Program-made: the position numbers and the translations under genes
Source: Arthrobacter sp. NEB 688
GTDB taxonomy: Bacteria > Actinomycetota > Actinomycetes > Actinomycetales > Dermatophilaceae
Length of the DNA stretch: 64,000 bases
Reading direction: 5' to 3'
NCBI RefSeq assembly: GCF_013201035.1
Contig: NZ_CP053707.1
Location: 2,046,001-2,110,000, forward strand
Notes under the pieces: model-generated
The model's input: only the letters and a program-made list of their open reading frames with translations
Database searches by the model: none
Told to the model about the DNA's origin: nothing
In this document: in pieces, positions 56,330 through 64,000 of the stretch
Position numbering within the stretch: the stretch's first letter is position 1
Layout: the number at the start of each line of letters is the position of its first letter

Positions 56330-57191
56330 GCTCCCCGAGGTCGAGGTCGTGCGCCGCGGCCTCGCCACGCACGTCGAGGGCCGGCGGCTCGCGGCCGTCG
56401 AGCTGCGCGGCCACCGCGTGGCCCGCCGCCACGTGCCCGGCCCGCAGGACCTCGCCGAGCGCCTCGCCGGTCGCCGCGTCGCCGCCGTGCGCCGCCGCGG
56501 CAAGTACCTCTGGTGGGACCTCGAGGGCTCGGTCGGCCTCATCCTCCACCTCGGGATGAGCGGCCAGCTGCTCGTCGAGGACGCCGCCGCGCCGGACGAG
56601 AAGCACCTGCACGGCCGGTTCACCTTCGACGACGACGGCCCCGAGCTGCGCTTCGTCGACCAGCGCACCTTCGGCGGGCTCGCCCTCGCCGACCTCGACG
56701 ACGCCGGGGTCCCGCGCAGCATCGCCCACATCGCCCCGGACCCCCTCGAGCCGGCCTTCGACCGGGCCGCGACGATCCGGCGGATCAAGGCCAAGGACAG
56801 CGCGGTCAAGCGCGTCCTGCTCGACCAGACCGTCGTCTCGGGCATCGGCAACATCTACGCCGACGAGTCGCTGTGGCGGGCGCAGGTGCACGGCGAGCGG
56901 CCGGCGTCGGCGCTGAGCAAGCCACGGATCGGCGCCCTGCTCGACCACGCCACCGACGTGATGAACGAGGCGCTGGGCCAGGGCGGCACGAGCTTCGACG
57001 CGCTCTACGTCAACGTCAACGGCGCCTCGGGCTACTTCGACCGCTCGCTCGCGGCCTACGGCCAGGCCGGCCGCCCGTGCCGGCGCTGCGGGACCCCGAT
57101 CCGCCGCGAGCAGTTCATGAACCGCAGCTCGTTCTCGTGCCCGCGCTGCCAGCCCCGCCCACGCAGGGTCAGGGCAGCGGGATCGGCTTGA
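56322..57191 (+). CDS. mutM: Formamidopyrimidine-DNA glycosylase
   Basis: A 289-residue Fpg/Nei-family repair enzyme. Pro2 and Glu3 ([14 protein letters not shown]) are the catalytic N-terminus. [20 protein letters not shown] and [20 protein letters not shown] (helix-two-turn-helix) are conserved. The zinc finger at the C-terminus is [20 protein letters not shown] then CPRC. It excises oxidised purines such as 8-oxoguanine. GTG start overlaps the rnc end by eight bases. The 3-prime 23 bases overlap the convergent acyltransferase gene. Confidence 0.95.
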   Translation: MPELPEVEVVRRGLATHVEGRRLAAVELRGHRVARRHVPGPQDLAERLAGRRVAAVRRRGKYLWWDLEGSVGLILHLGMSGQLLVEDAAAPDEKHLHGRFTFDDDGPELRFVDQRTFGGLALADLDDAGVPRSIAHIAPDPLEPAFDRAATIRRIKAKDSAVKRVLLDQTVVSGIGNIYADESLWRAQVHGERPASALSKPRIGALLDHATDVMNEALGQGGTSFDALYVNVNGASGYFDRSLAAYGQAGRPCRRCGTPIRREQFMNRSSFSCPRCQPRPRRVRAAGSA

Positions 57192-59109
57192 GCCGCACCG
57201 GCTTCCCGGTCTTGTGCTCCGAGAGCTGCGCCATCGCCGTGCGGACGGTCGCGCTGTAGAGGTGTGCCCCGCGGATGCTCGGGTGGATGCCGTCCGACTG
57301 GAGCATCCCGCTGGTGTCGGCCAGCGCCCGGTCCCAGTCGGCGACGACGACGTTGTCGTGGCCGGCGACGACCTCGCGCAGCTGCTCGTTGTCGGTGCCG
57401 GCGCGCGCGTAGCGGCCGTGGACCGTGAGGACGACGACCATCCGGTCGGGCCCGATCTCGCGCAGGGTCCGCTCGATGGACCTCGCGTCGGTGCCGAAGT
57501 TCGTGCCGAAGGCGAGGACGACGACGCGGCGCAGGCCGTCGCCGCGCGCCCCGACGAGTTTCGGCGCCTCGCTCCAGCGCCGGTTGGACCGGGCGTCCAT
57601 GCGGATCTTCGGGAAGTAGTACTCCATCGCCTGCTTGGCGCCGACGAGCATCGAGTCGCCGAAGGCGTCGACCTCCGAGCCCTTCGGCATGCTCCAGTCG
57701 ACGGCGCTCGGGCGGGTGCCGGCGGCGCGCGCGGAGGCCGTGCTCCGGGTGGCCGAGGGGGTGGGGGTGCTCGTGGCCGCGGCCTCACGGGCCAGGGCGG
57801 CCTCGTTGGCCTCGATGAGCTGCTCGGTCGCGGTGCGGTCGGGCGCGGTGACCATGACGGCGGCGGTCGCGACGGCGGCGACGAGGAGGACGGCCCAGAC
57901 CGTGCGGGCCCGACGGGTGCCGGCCCGGCGCATCCGGCCGGCCAGCACCCGGAACGCGCCGCGGAAGCCGTGGCGGCGGACGGGGGTCTCGACGAAGCGG
58001 TACGAGAGGTCGGCCGCGGCCACCGTCACGAGGACCGCCCAGCCGCGGGTCAGGACGTAGTCGAGGCCGCCCGGGGTCACCGGGATGTCCTGGCCGACGA
58101 CGAGGACGACCGGCCAGTGCCACAGGTAGATGCCGTAGCTGCGCGAGCCGACCCAGCGGGCGGCCGGGAGGTCGAGCAGGGCGCGCAGCCGGCCCGGCCG
58201 CTCGACGACGACGAGGACGACGCCCGCGGTGGCGAGCGAGGCCAGGAGGATGCCGCCGCGGAAGGTCAGCGCCGACTGCTCGTCGGCGAGGACGAGCAGG
58301 GCGCCGAGCACGATGAGCGAGAGGGCGCCGACCGTGCGGCGATGGCGCTCCCAGAGGGCGCTCGCCGTGCCGGCGCGCCCCGGGGCCGCCAGGGCCAGGG
58401 CGAGGGCCGCCCCGACCATGAGGCCGGTGGCGTGGGTGTCGGTGCCGTAGTAGACGCGCGTCGGGGCGGTGGGGTCCAGGCGCAGGGCCATGAGCAGCGA
58501 GGACGCGAGCGCCAGGCCGAGGGCCGTCGCCGCGCGGGCCTCGGGGCGGCGGACCGCCCGCAGGAGGGCGAGCAGGGCCAGCGGCCACAGGAGGTAGAAC
58601 TGCTCCTCGACGGCGAGCGACCAGAGGTTGGCCAGCAGCGTCGGGGAGGTCGCCGCGAAGTAGTCGGTGCCGGCCGCGACCTCGAGCCAGTTCGAGGTGA
58701 AGGTCAGCGCCCCGAGCACCTGGCGGCCGACGCCGACGAGCAGGTCGCCCTCCGCGACGCGAGCGAGCAGCACCGCCGACGGCACGAGGACGAGCAGGGC
58801 AGGCAGGAGGCGGCGGGCGCGACGGGCCCAGAAGCCGCGCAGGTCGACCCGGCCGGTGCCCTCGCGCTCGCGCAGCAGGAGCGTCGTGATGAGGAACCCG
58901 GAGAGCACGAAGAAGACGTCGACGCCGAGGAAGCCGCCCGGCAGCCACGAGGGGTCGAGGTGGAAGACGACGACCGCGACGACGGCGAGGGCGCGCAGGC
59001 CGTCGAGCCCGGGGAGGCGGCCCCCCGGCCTCGGGGCGTCGTCGACCGGTCGGGGAGCGGTGGTCACGCCACCGGCCCCGTCGGGCGCCGCGGGCGCGAC
59101 CGGGTCCAT
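57169..59109 (-). CDS. Acyltransferase-3 membrane protein with C-terminal SGNH domain (OafA-type), copy 2
   Basis: A 646-residue protein. The acyltransferase-3 domain (residues 30-400) has [20 protein letters not shown] (catalytic H), [60 protein letters not shown] and [13 protein letters not shown] Thr/Ser/Ala-rich linker ([20 protein letters not shown]) leads to an SGNH hydrolase-like domain: [33 protein letters not shown] and [20 protein letters not shown] (D-x-x-H). It probably transfers acetyl groups to surface glycans. It resembles the protein at 52523 in design but not closely in sequence. It is convergent with mutM and divergent from acyP. Confidence 0.85.
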   Translation of the reverse strand: MDPVAPAAPDGAGGVTTAPRPVDDAPRPGGRLPGLDGLRALAVVAVVVFHLDPSWLPGGFLGVDVFFVLSGFLITTLLLREREGTGRVDLRGFWARRARRLLPALLVLVPSAVLLARVAEGDLLVGVGRQVLGALTFTSNWLEVAAGTDYFAATSPTLLANLWSLAVEEQFYLLWPLALLALLRAVRRPEARAATALGLALASSLLMALRLDPTAPTRVYYGTDTHATGLMVGAALALALAAPGRAGTASALWERHRRTVGALSLIVLGALLVLADEQSALTFRGGILLASLATAGVVLVVVERPGRLRALLDLPAARWVGSRSYGIYLWHWPVVLVVGQDIPVTPGGLDYVLTRGWAVLVTVAAADLSYRFVETPVRRHGFRGAFRVLAGRMRRAGTRRARTVWAVLLVAAVATAAVMVTAPDRTATEQLIEANEAALAREAAATSTPTPSATRSTASARAAGTRPSAVDWSMPKGSEVDAFGDSMLVGAKQAMEYYFPKIRMDARSNRRWSEAPKLVGARGDGLRRVVVLAFGTNFGTDARSIERTLREIGPDRMVVVLTVHGRYARAGTDNEQLREVVAGHDNVVVADWDRALADTSGMLQSDGIHPSIRGAHLYSATVRTAMAQLSEHKTGKPVRLKPIPLP

Positions 59110-59203
59110 GACCGGAACGGTAGTGACGCAGGGGGTTCTCGTGACGGAGGCGCGCTGTGGGGCGGCTGTGACGCCGCAGGGCCGCGGTTCCTAGGATCGG
59201 CGC

Positions 59204-59509
59204 ATGGACGAGGGCGCGCGGGGCGGCACCGAGCGGGCGACCGTCTTCGTCCGGGGCCGGGTGCAGGGGGTCGGCTTCCGGTGGTGGACGCGGGCCCGGG
59301 CGCTCGAGCTGGGCCTGGCCGGCTGGGCGCGCAACACCGCCGACGGGCGGGTCGAGGTCGTCGCCGAGGGGGCGCGCGCGGACGTCGAGGCGCTGCTCCG
59401 GCTGCTGCGCGAGGAGCCGTCGGGCGCCGGCCGGCCGGGGCAGGTGACGCTCGTGTCCGCCCCGCTGTGGGCGGCGGCCAAGGGGGAGACCGGCTTCCGC
59501 GAGCGCTGA
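59204..59509 (+). CDS. acyP: Acylphosphatase
   Basis: A 101-residue enzyme hydrolysing acyl phosphates. Signature ATVFVRGRVQGVGFRWWTRA contains the catalytic Arg of the phosphate cradle. LAGWARNTADGRVEVVAEGA contains the catalytic Asn. TAGGAT lies six bases before the ATG (leaderless). acyP next to mutM and smc is a common actinobacterial arrangement. A strand-switching acyltransferase separates it from mutM here. Confidence 0.92.
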   Translation: MDEGARGGTERATVFVRGRVQGVGFRWWTRARALELGLAGWARNTADGRVEVVAEGARADVEALLRLLREEPSGAGRPGQVTLVSAPLWAAAKGETGFRER

Positions 59510-59582
59510 GCCGGGCGCGGTGCGGCGTTCGCGCTCCGGACGCCGCGCGCCGCCGTCGCCGGGGGTTCCTACGATGGGTGGC

Positions 59583-59876
59583 GTGAGCGACATCCCCCCG
59601 GACCTCGCGCGGCTGCGCTCGAGCATCGACAACATCGACGCCGCGCTCGTGCACCTGCTCGCCGAGCGGTTCAAGTGCACCCAGGCCGTGGGCGAGCTCA
59701 AGGCCGCCGCGGGCCTGCCCGCCGCCGACCCGGGGCGCGAGGAGCGCCAGGTCACGCGCCTGCGGGCGCTCGCCGACGAGTCGGGCCTGGACCCGCAGTT
59801 CGCCGAGGCGTTCCTCAACTTCATCATCGCCGAGGTCATCCACCACCACGAGCACATCGCGGGCGCCGGCTCCTGA
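59583..59876 (+). CDS. AroQ-type chorismate mutase
   Basis: A 97-residue all-helical protein: DLARLRSSIDNIDAALVHLL then AERFKCTQAVGELKAAAGLP, EERQVTRLRALADESGLDPQ and FAEAFLNFIIAEVIHHHEHI. The Arg, Lys and Glu pattern of AroQ active sites (R..D..., K of the second helix, R..E in the loop) is visible. It converts chorismate to prephenate for Phe/Tyr synthesis, and in actinobacteria such short forms may need DAHP synthase for full activity. GTG 59583 lies seven bases after TACGAT; ATG 59574 falls inside that box. Confidence 0.88.
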   Translation: MSDIPPDLARLRSSIDNIDAALVHLLAERFKCTQAVGELKAAAGLPAADPGREERQVTRLRALADESGLDPQFAEAFLNFIIAEVIHHHEHIAGAGS

Positions 59877-59906
59877 GCGTCCCGCCGCCCTGCCGCGCCT
59901 CACGAG

Positions 59907-59985
59907 TATCGGGTGACCCGATATCGCTGCGCCTCACCCGGGAACCGTTGTCGGGTGAAGGGCGGTCGTATCGGGTGACCCGATA
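59907..59985. repeat. Symmetrical triple palindrome in the chorismate mutase-smc gap
   Basis: Two identical 17-bp palindromes, TATCGGGTGACCCGATA, lie at 59907-59923 and 59969-59985. Between them TCACCCG (59934-59940) and CGGGTGA (59952-59958) form a looser inverted repeat. All three share one midpoint, 59946. They sit in the 302-base gap 59877-60178, which has no gene. May be a regulator's operator array or a small intergenic repeat element. Confidence 0.8.
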
Positions 59986-60178
59986 CGCCTGGGGCCCGTG
60001 GGGTGCGCGCCGGGATGGCCACCACGTCCCAGCAGGCACGACAGCCCCACTGGCACCACCGACCACAGGCACCTCCGGCGGGATGCCGCGTCCCGCGGCC
60101 GCGGCGCGACCCCGGTAGCATCGCCCGCGACCCGGCCGCGGCCGGGGCCGCCCGACCCCTGCGAGAGACGACCCGCCG

Positions 60179-63100
60179 ATGTACCTCAAGACGCTGACCC
60201 TCAAGGGGTTCAAGTCCTTCGCCTCGGCGACGACGATGCGCCTCGAGCCCGGCATCACCTGCGTCGTCGGGCCGAACGGCTCGGGCAAGTCCAACGTCGT
60301 CGACGCGCTCGCCTGGGTGATGGGCGAGCAGGGGGCCAAGAGCCTGCGCGGCGGCAAGATGGAGGACGTCATCTTCGCCGGCACCGCCGGCCGCGCGCCC
60401 CTCGGGCGCGCCGAGGTCAGCCTGACGATCGACAACACCGACGGCGCCCTGCCCATCGCCTACACCGAGGTGACGATCACCCGGACGATGTTCCGTGGCG
60501 GCGGCTCCGAGTACGCGATCAACGGCACCGGCTGCCGCCTGCTCGACGTCCAGGAGCTGCTCTCCGACTCCGGCCTCGGCCGCGAGATGCACGTCATCGT
60601 CGGCCAGGGCCAGCTCGACACCGTCCTGCGCGCGACCCCCGAGGAGCGGCGCGGGTTCATCGAGGAGGCCGCCGGCGTCCTCAAGCACCGCCGCCGCAAG
60701 GAGCGCGCGCTGCGCAAGCTGGACCAGATGGAGGGCAACCTCACCCGCGTCCAGGACCTCACCGGCGAGATCCGCCGCCAGCTCGGACCGCTCGGGCGCC
60801 AGGCCGAGGCCGCGCGCCGCGCCGCGGTCGTCCAGGCCGACGTGCGCGACTCCCGCCTGCGCCTGCTCGCCGACGACCTCGTCCAGCTGACCGGCATCGT
60901 CGAGCAGGAGGTCGCCGACGAGACCGCCCTCCTCGAGCGGCGCACCGCCGTCGAGGACGCCCTCGCGACCGTCCGCGGCCGGCTCACCGAGGTCGAGCGG
61001 CAGGCCGCCGACGCCGCCCCCGAGCTCGGCCGCGCCCAGGAGCGCGTCGTGCGCCTGCAGAGCCTGCGCGACCGCCTCGAGTCCACCGGGTCGGTCGCCG
61101 CCGAGCGGGTGCGCCTGCTCTCGCAGGACGAGGTGCACGAGACCACCTCCGGCCGCGACCCCGAGGAGCTGCGCGCGCAGGCCGCCCGCGCCCGCGAGGC
61201 CGAGGAGCTGCTCCAGGCCGAGATCGCCGAGACCACGCAGGCCCTGCAGGACGCCGTCGCCGCCCGCGAGGACGCCGAGAAGGCGTTCGCCGCCGAGCAG
61301 CAGCGCCTCGCGCGCCTGGCCCGCGCCGCGGCCGACCGCCGCGAGGGCCTGGCCAAGCTCGCCGGCCAGGTCGGCGCCCGGCGCAGCCGCATCGAGGCGG
61401 GGGAGGCCGAGATCGGCCGGCTCCAGGCCCTCGTCACCGAGGCCCGCCAGCGCGCCACCGACGCCGAGCGCGAGTTCGCCTCCCTCGAGGGCGGCATCGC
61501 CCACGAGGAGGAGGGCGAGGAGGGGCTCGACACGACGTACGAGGCCGCGGCCGAGCGGCTCGCCGCCGCCGAGGCCGAGGTCGAGCGCCTCCAGCAGGAG
61601 GAGCGCGAGGCCGAGCGCGACCGCACCACCGCGCAGGCCCGCCTCGAGGCGCTCGAGCTGAGCCTGCGCCGCAAGGACGGCGCGGCCACCCTGCTCGAGG
61701 CCGCCGACGACGCGCACGCCGTCATCGGGGCCGTCGCCGCCCTCGTCCAGGTCTCCAAGGGGCACGAGGCCGCGGTCGCCGCGGCGCTCGGCTGGGCCTC
61801 CGAGGCGCTCGCCGTCGGGTCGGCGGACGCCGCCGCGGCGGCGCTCGCCTCCCTGCGCGACACCGACGGCGGCCGGGCCGCCCTGCTCGTCGGCGAGACC
61901 GCCGCCCCCGAGGACCCGTCGGGGTGGCCGGCGCTCGACGCGGACGCCGTCTGGGCGCGCGACGTCGTCACCGCCCCCGGCACCGTCCTGCCCGCCGTGC
62001 ACCAGGTGCTCGAGCGGGTCGCCCTCGTGCCGACGGCCGCGCACGCGGTCGCCCTCGTGGCCCGTCACCCCGGCGTCACCGCCGTCACCGCCGACGGTGA
62101 CGTCTTCGGCCCGGGCTGGGCCCGCGGGGGCAGCAGCGCCGGCGAGAGCCTCCTCGAGGTGCAGGCGGCGCTCGACGAGACCCGCGGGACCCTCGCCGAG
62201 GCCACCGCCCGCGGCGAGCGGGTCCGGTTCGCGCTCACCGCCGCCCGCGAGAAGGCCGCCGCCGCCGAGACCGAGGTCGACGCGGCGCTCGAGGCGCTCC
62301 ACGAGTCCGACGCCCGGATGGCCGCCGTCGCCGAGCGCCTCGGGGGCCTCGGCGCCGCGATGCGCACCGCCGGCGCCGAGGCCGAGCGCGCCGAGAAGGC
62401 CATCGCCAACGCGCAGGAGCGGCTGGAGGGCGATCGCGCCGAGCTCGACGCCCTCGCCCAGCGGCTCGCGGAGGCCGAGTCCGAGCCCGCCGCCGACGAC
62501 ACCGACCCCTCGACCGACGAGCGCGACCGGCTCGAGCTCGACGCCAGCCGGGCGCGCACGGCCGAGACCGAGGTCCGCCTCACCCTGCGCACGAAGGAGG
62601 AGCGGGCCCGCTCGCTCGCGGGCCGCGCCGACTCCCTCGAGGGCGCCGCCCGCAACGAGATCGCCGCCCGCGAGCGGCTGCGCGAGCGCCGCGAGAAGCG
62701 CCGCCGCGAGGCCGAGGTCGCCGCCGCCGTCCACGAGGCCGCCGGGTGGGCGGTCGAGCAGGTCGCCGCCGCCCTGACCCGCGCCGCCACCCTGCGCGAC
62801 GCCGCCGAGGCCGAGCGGGTCGAGCGCGACCGCACCGTCGCCGGGCTGCGCGAGCGGCTCGGCACCGTCCAGGACGAGCTGCGCGACCTCACCGACGCCG
62901 CGCACCGCGACGAGATGGCCCGCGCCCGGCAGCTGGCGCGCATCGAGCAGCTCCAGGCGAGGGCGGTCGAGGAGCTCGGCGTCGACCCCGACGTGCTCGT
63001 GGAGGAGTTCGGGCCGCACCAGCCCGTGCCCCACGTCGCCGCGCCGGGGGAGGACCCCGACGCGCTGCCCGAGCCGCAGCCCTACGTCCGCGAGGAGCAG

Positions 63101-63751
63101 GAGAAGCGCCTGCGCAAGGCCGAGCGGGCGCTGTCGGCCCTCGGCCGGGTCAACCCCCTCGCGCTGGAGGAGTTCGCGGCGCTCGAGGAGCGGCACACCT
63201 TCCTCACGACGCAGCTCGAGGACCTCAAGCGCTCCAAGCGTGACCTGCTCGACATCGTCAAGGAGGTCGACGAGCGCGTCGAGCAGGTCTTCACCGAGGC
63301 GTTCTACGACACGCAGGCGCAGTTCGAGCGGGTCTTCCAGCGCCTCTTCCCCGGGGGCGAGGGGCGCCTGGTCCTCACCGACCCCGACCACATGCTGACG
63401 ACCGGCATCGAGGTCGAGGCCCGTCCGCCGGGCAAGAAGGTCAAGCGGCTCTCGCTGCTCTCCGGTGGCGAGCGCTCGCTCGTCGCGGTGGCGCTGCTCG
63501 TCGCGATCTTCAAGGCGCGGCCGAGCCCGTTCTACATCATGGACGAGGTCGAGGCGGCGCTCGACGACACCAACCTCGGCCGGCTCATCACGCTCTTCGA
63601 GGAGCTGCGCGACTCCAGCCAGCTCATCGTCATCACGCACCAGAAGCGGACGATGGAGGTCGCCGACGCGCTGTACGGCGTCTCGATGCGCGGCGACGGC
63701 GTGACGACGGTCGTCAGCCAGCGCATCCGCGACGTCGCCGCCTCCGCCTGA
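60179..63751 (+). CDS. smc: Chromosome partition protein SMC
   Basis: A 1190-residue condensin ATPase that organises and segregates the chromosome. Walker A is GPNGSGKSN at residues 31-39 in CVVGPNGSGKSNVVDALAWV. Two long coiled coils (about 170-500 and 670-1000), rich in Glu, Arg and Ala, flank a hinge near residues 510-660 (HAVIGAVAALVQVSKGHEAA, AVAAALGWASEALAVGSADA). The C-terminal head has signature LSLLSGGERSLVAVALLVAI and Walker B FYIMDEVEAALDD. The ATG at 60179 is preceded by CGAGAGACG. A hairpin at 63760-63786 follows the stop. ftsY, the usual next gene, is not seen before the window ends. Confidence 0.96.
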   Translation: MYLKTLTLKGFKSFASATTMRLEPGITCVVGPNGSGKSNVVDALAWVMGEQGAKSLRGGKMEDVIFAGTAGRAPLGRAEVSLTIDNTDGALPIAYTEVTITRTMFRGGGSEYAINGTGCRLLDVQELLSDSGLGREMHVIVGQGQLDTVLRATPEERRGFIEEAAGVLKHRRRKERALRKLDQMEGNLTRVQDLTGEIRRQLGPLGRQAEAARRAAVVQADVRDSRLRLLADDLVQLTGIVEQEVADETALLERRTAVEDALATVRGRLTEVERQAADAAPELGRAQERVVRLQSLRDRLESTGSVAAERVRLLSQDEVHETTSGRDPEELRAQAARAREAEELLQAEIAETTQALQDAVAAREDAEKAFAAEQQRLARLARAAADRREGLAKLAGQVGARRSRIEAGEAEIGRLQALVTEARQRATDAEREFASLEGGIAHEEEGEEGLDTTYEAAAERLAAAEAEVERLQQEEREAERDRTTAQARLEALELSLRRKDGAATLLEAADDAHAVIGAVAALVQVSKGHEAAVAAALGWASEALAVGSADAAAAALASLRDTDGGRAALLVGETAAPEDPSGWPALDADAVWARDVVTAPGTVLPAVHQVLERVALVPTAAHAVALVARHPGVTAVTADGDVFGPGWARGGSSAGESLLEVQAALDETRGTLAEATARGERVRFALTAAREKAAAAETEVDAALEALHESDARMAAVAERLGGLGAAMRTAGAEAERAEKAIANAQERLEGDRAELDALAQRLAEAESEPAADDTDPSTDERDRLELDASRARTAETEVRLTLRTKEERARSLAGRADSLEGAARNEIAARERLRERREKRRREAEVAAAVHEAAGWAVEQVAAALTRAATLRDAAEAERVERDRTVAGLRERLGTVQDELRDLTDAAHRDEMARARQLARIEQLQARAVEELGVDPDVLVEEFGPHQPVPHVAAPGEDPDALPEPQPYVREEQEKRLRKAERALSALGRVNPLALEEFAALEERHTFLTTQLEDLKRSKRDLLDIVKEVDERVEQVFTEAFYDTQAQFERVFQRLFPGGEGRLVLTDPDHMLTTGIEVEARPPGKKVKRLSLLSGGERSLVAVALLVAIFKARPSPFYIMDEVEAALDDTNLGRLITLFEELRDSSQLIVITHQKRTMEVADALYGVSMRGDGVTTVVSQRIRDVAASA

Positions 63752-63759
63752 CGACAGAA

Positions 63760-63786
63760 GGGCCGGGCACCCCCGGCGCCCGGCCC
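63760..63786. terminator. Terminator after smc
   Basis: GGGCCGGGC (63760-63768) and GCCCGGCCC (63778-63786) form a 9-bp stem with a 9-base loop containing CCCCCGG. It lies between smc and the convergent small secreted-peptide gene, so it may serve both. Confidence 0.6.
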
Positions 63787-63816
63787 CTCCGTGCCGGGGT
63801 CACCCCCGGCGGTACG

Positions 63817-63945
63817 TCACTTCTGCGCCACGCAGCAGCCCAGGCACGGTCCGCACTTGATGTACGCGTTGGCCGGCAGCGTGGTGGACAGGAGCGTTCC
63901 CCCCGCGATGAGCGAGACGGCGACGATACGAGCAACCTTCTTCAT
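63817..63945 (-). CDS. Small secreted four-cysteine peptide precursor, function unknown
   Basis: A 42-codon gene with all the marks of a real one: an ATG preceded by GAGAGGAA six bases upstream, G/C at third positions, and a textbook Sec signal peptide. MKKVAR is followed by the hydrophobic core IVAVSLIAGGTLLSTT and the cleavage site LPANA, predicted after A27. The mature part would be only 15 residues, YIKCGPCLGCCVAQK, with cysteines 31, 34, 37 and 38 of the precursor. The CxxCxxCC spacing could form two disulfides or bind a metal such as zinc, copper or iron. No family is recognised. It stands convergent to smc; anything further upstream is outside the window except a dyad at 63965-63988. 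Confidence 0.7.
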   Translation of the reverse strand: MKKVARIVAVSLIAGGTLLSTTLPANAYIKCGPCLGCCVAQK

Positions 63946-63964
63946 GGTGTTCCTCTCGGTCGAA

Positions 63965-63988
63965 GTGACCGGGACGCTACTCGGTCAC
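63965..63988. promoter_or_regulatory. Dyad in the promoter of the secreted-peptide gene
   Basis: GTGACCG (63965-63971) and CGGTCAC (63982-63988) form a perfect 7-bp inverted repeat with ten bases between. On the minus strand TAGCGT lies inside it as a possible -10, about 30 bases before the ATG at 63945. A regulator binding here would cover the promoter. Confidence 0.45.
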
Positions 63989-64000
63989 CGGGATCCGCGC

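Noticed and set aside
59907-59985. parS-type centromere site near smc
   Set aside because: The palindrome TATCGGGTGACCCGATA does not resemble the parS consensus TGTTTCACGTGAAACA, so ParB binding is not supported.
59900-63640. A 1246-codon minus-strand frame opposite smc
   Set aside because: An artefact of GC-rich antisense reading. It is repetitive Leu/Gly/Arg/Glu sequence with no family, and smc on the plus strand is certain.

Overview
The window is 64 kb of very GC-rich DNA in which almost every third codon position is G or C. Genes are packed tightly with ATGA/GTGA overlaps and many GTG starts. The gene families are actinobacterial: an lpqY-sugABC sugar importer, an NdgR-type IclR regulator next to leuCD, an HU protein with a lysine/alanine-rich tail, CofC (coenzyme F420), a DUF222-HNH protein and DUF3515. 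I infer a high-GC actinobacterium, most likely Micrococcales and perhaps Intrasporangiaceae; the genus cannot be fixed by eye. It reads as ordinary chromosome: no phage, transposase, integrase, plasmid gene or CRISPR array is visible.

Layout. 1-3.9 kb: end of serA, a DUF3995 membrane protein, then a short branched-chain-amino-acid leader peptide with hairpins ahead of leuB and ilvE. 3.9-14.2 kb: a one-directional catabolic cluster (APC-type permease, choline-kinase-like phosphotransferase, FAD/GcvT demethylating dehydrogenase, GntR regulator, glutamine-synthetase-like gamma-glutamyl ligase, aldehyde dehydrogenase, SDR, gamma-glutamyl-GABA hydrolase). It resembles gamma-glutamylated polyamine or ethanolamine catabolism. 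Two related 22-bp inverted repeats, one before the permease and one before the GntR gene, look like that regulator's operators. 14.2-19 kb: MarR regulator, APH-like protein, metallo-beta-lactamase-fold protein, then cimA behind a textbook leader-peptide attenuator. 19-25.6 kb (minus strand): lpqY-sugA-sugB-sugC (trehalose-type import) with a Crp/GlxR-like site, an MHS transporter and two small envelope proteins. 25.6-34 kb: DUF222-HNH protein, a conserved protein often named 3-methyladenine glycosylase, an SGNH lipoprotein, a FAH-family hydrolase, gltX, a HAD phosphatase, tRNA-Gln and tRNA-Glu.

34-46.5 kb: MerR/DUF4188 divergent pair, a short siroheme-synthase-like protein, ndgR facing leuCD, hupB, cofC, plsC, gpsA, a Cys/Met-metabolism PLP enzyme, ddl, DUF3515, an Lrp-type ligand domain and thiL. 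46.5-64 kb: rpmB, a DAK2/FakA-like protein, recG, rsmD, a hemerythrin, coaD, yceD-rpmF-rnc-mutM flanked by two acyltransferase-3/SGNH membrane proteins, acyP, an AroQ chorismate mutase and smc. At the very end, on the minus strand, lies a previously easy-to-miss 42-codon gene for a secreted peptide whose predicted mature part has 15 residues and four cysteines.

Themes. Branched-chain amino acid synthesis is controlled three ways here (two leader peptides and an IclR operator). Many genes have a TANNNT -10 box only 6-9 bases before the start codon, suggesting leaderless mRNAs. The most novel items are the secreted four-cysteine peptide, the shared GntR operators of the catabolic cluster, the leuB leader, and a symmetrical triple palindrome in front of smc.
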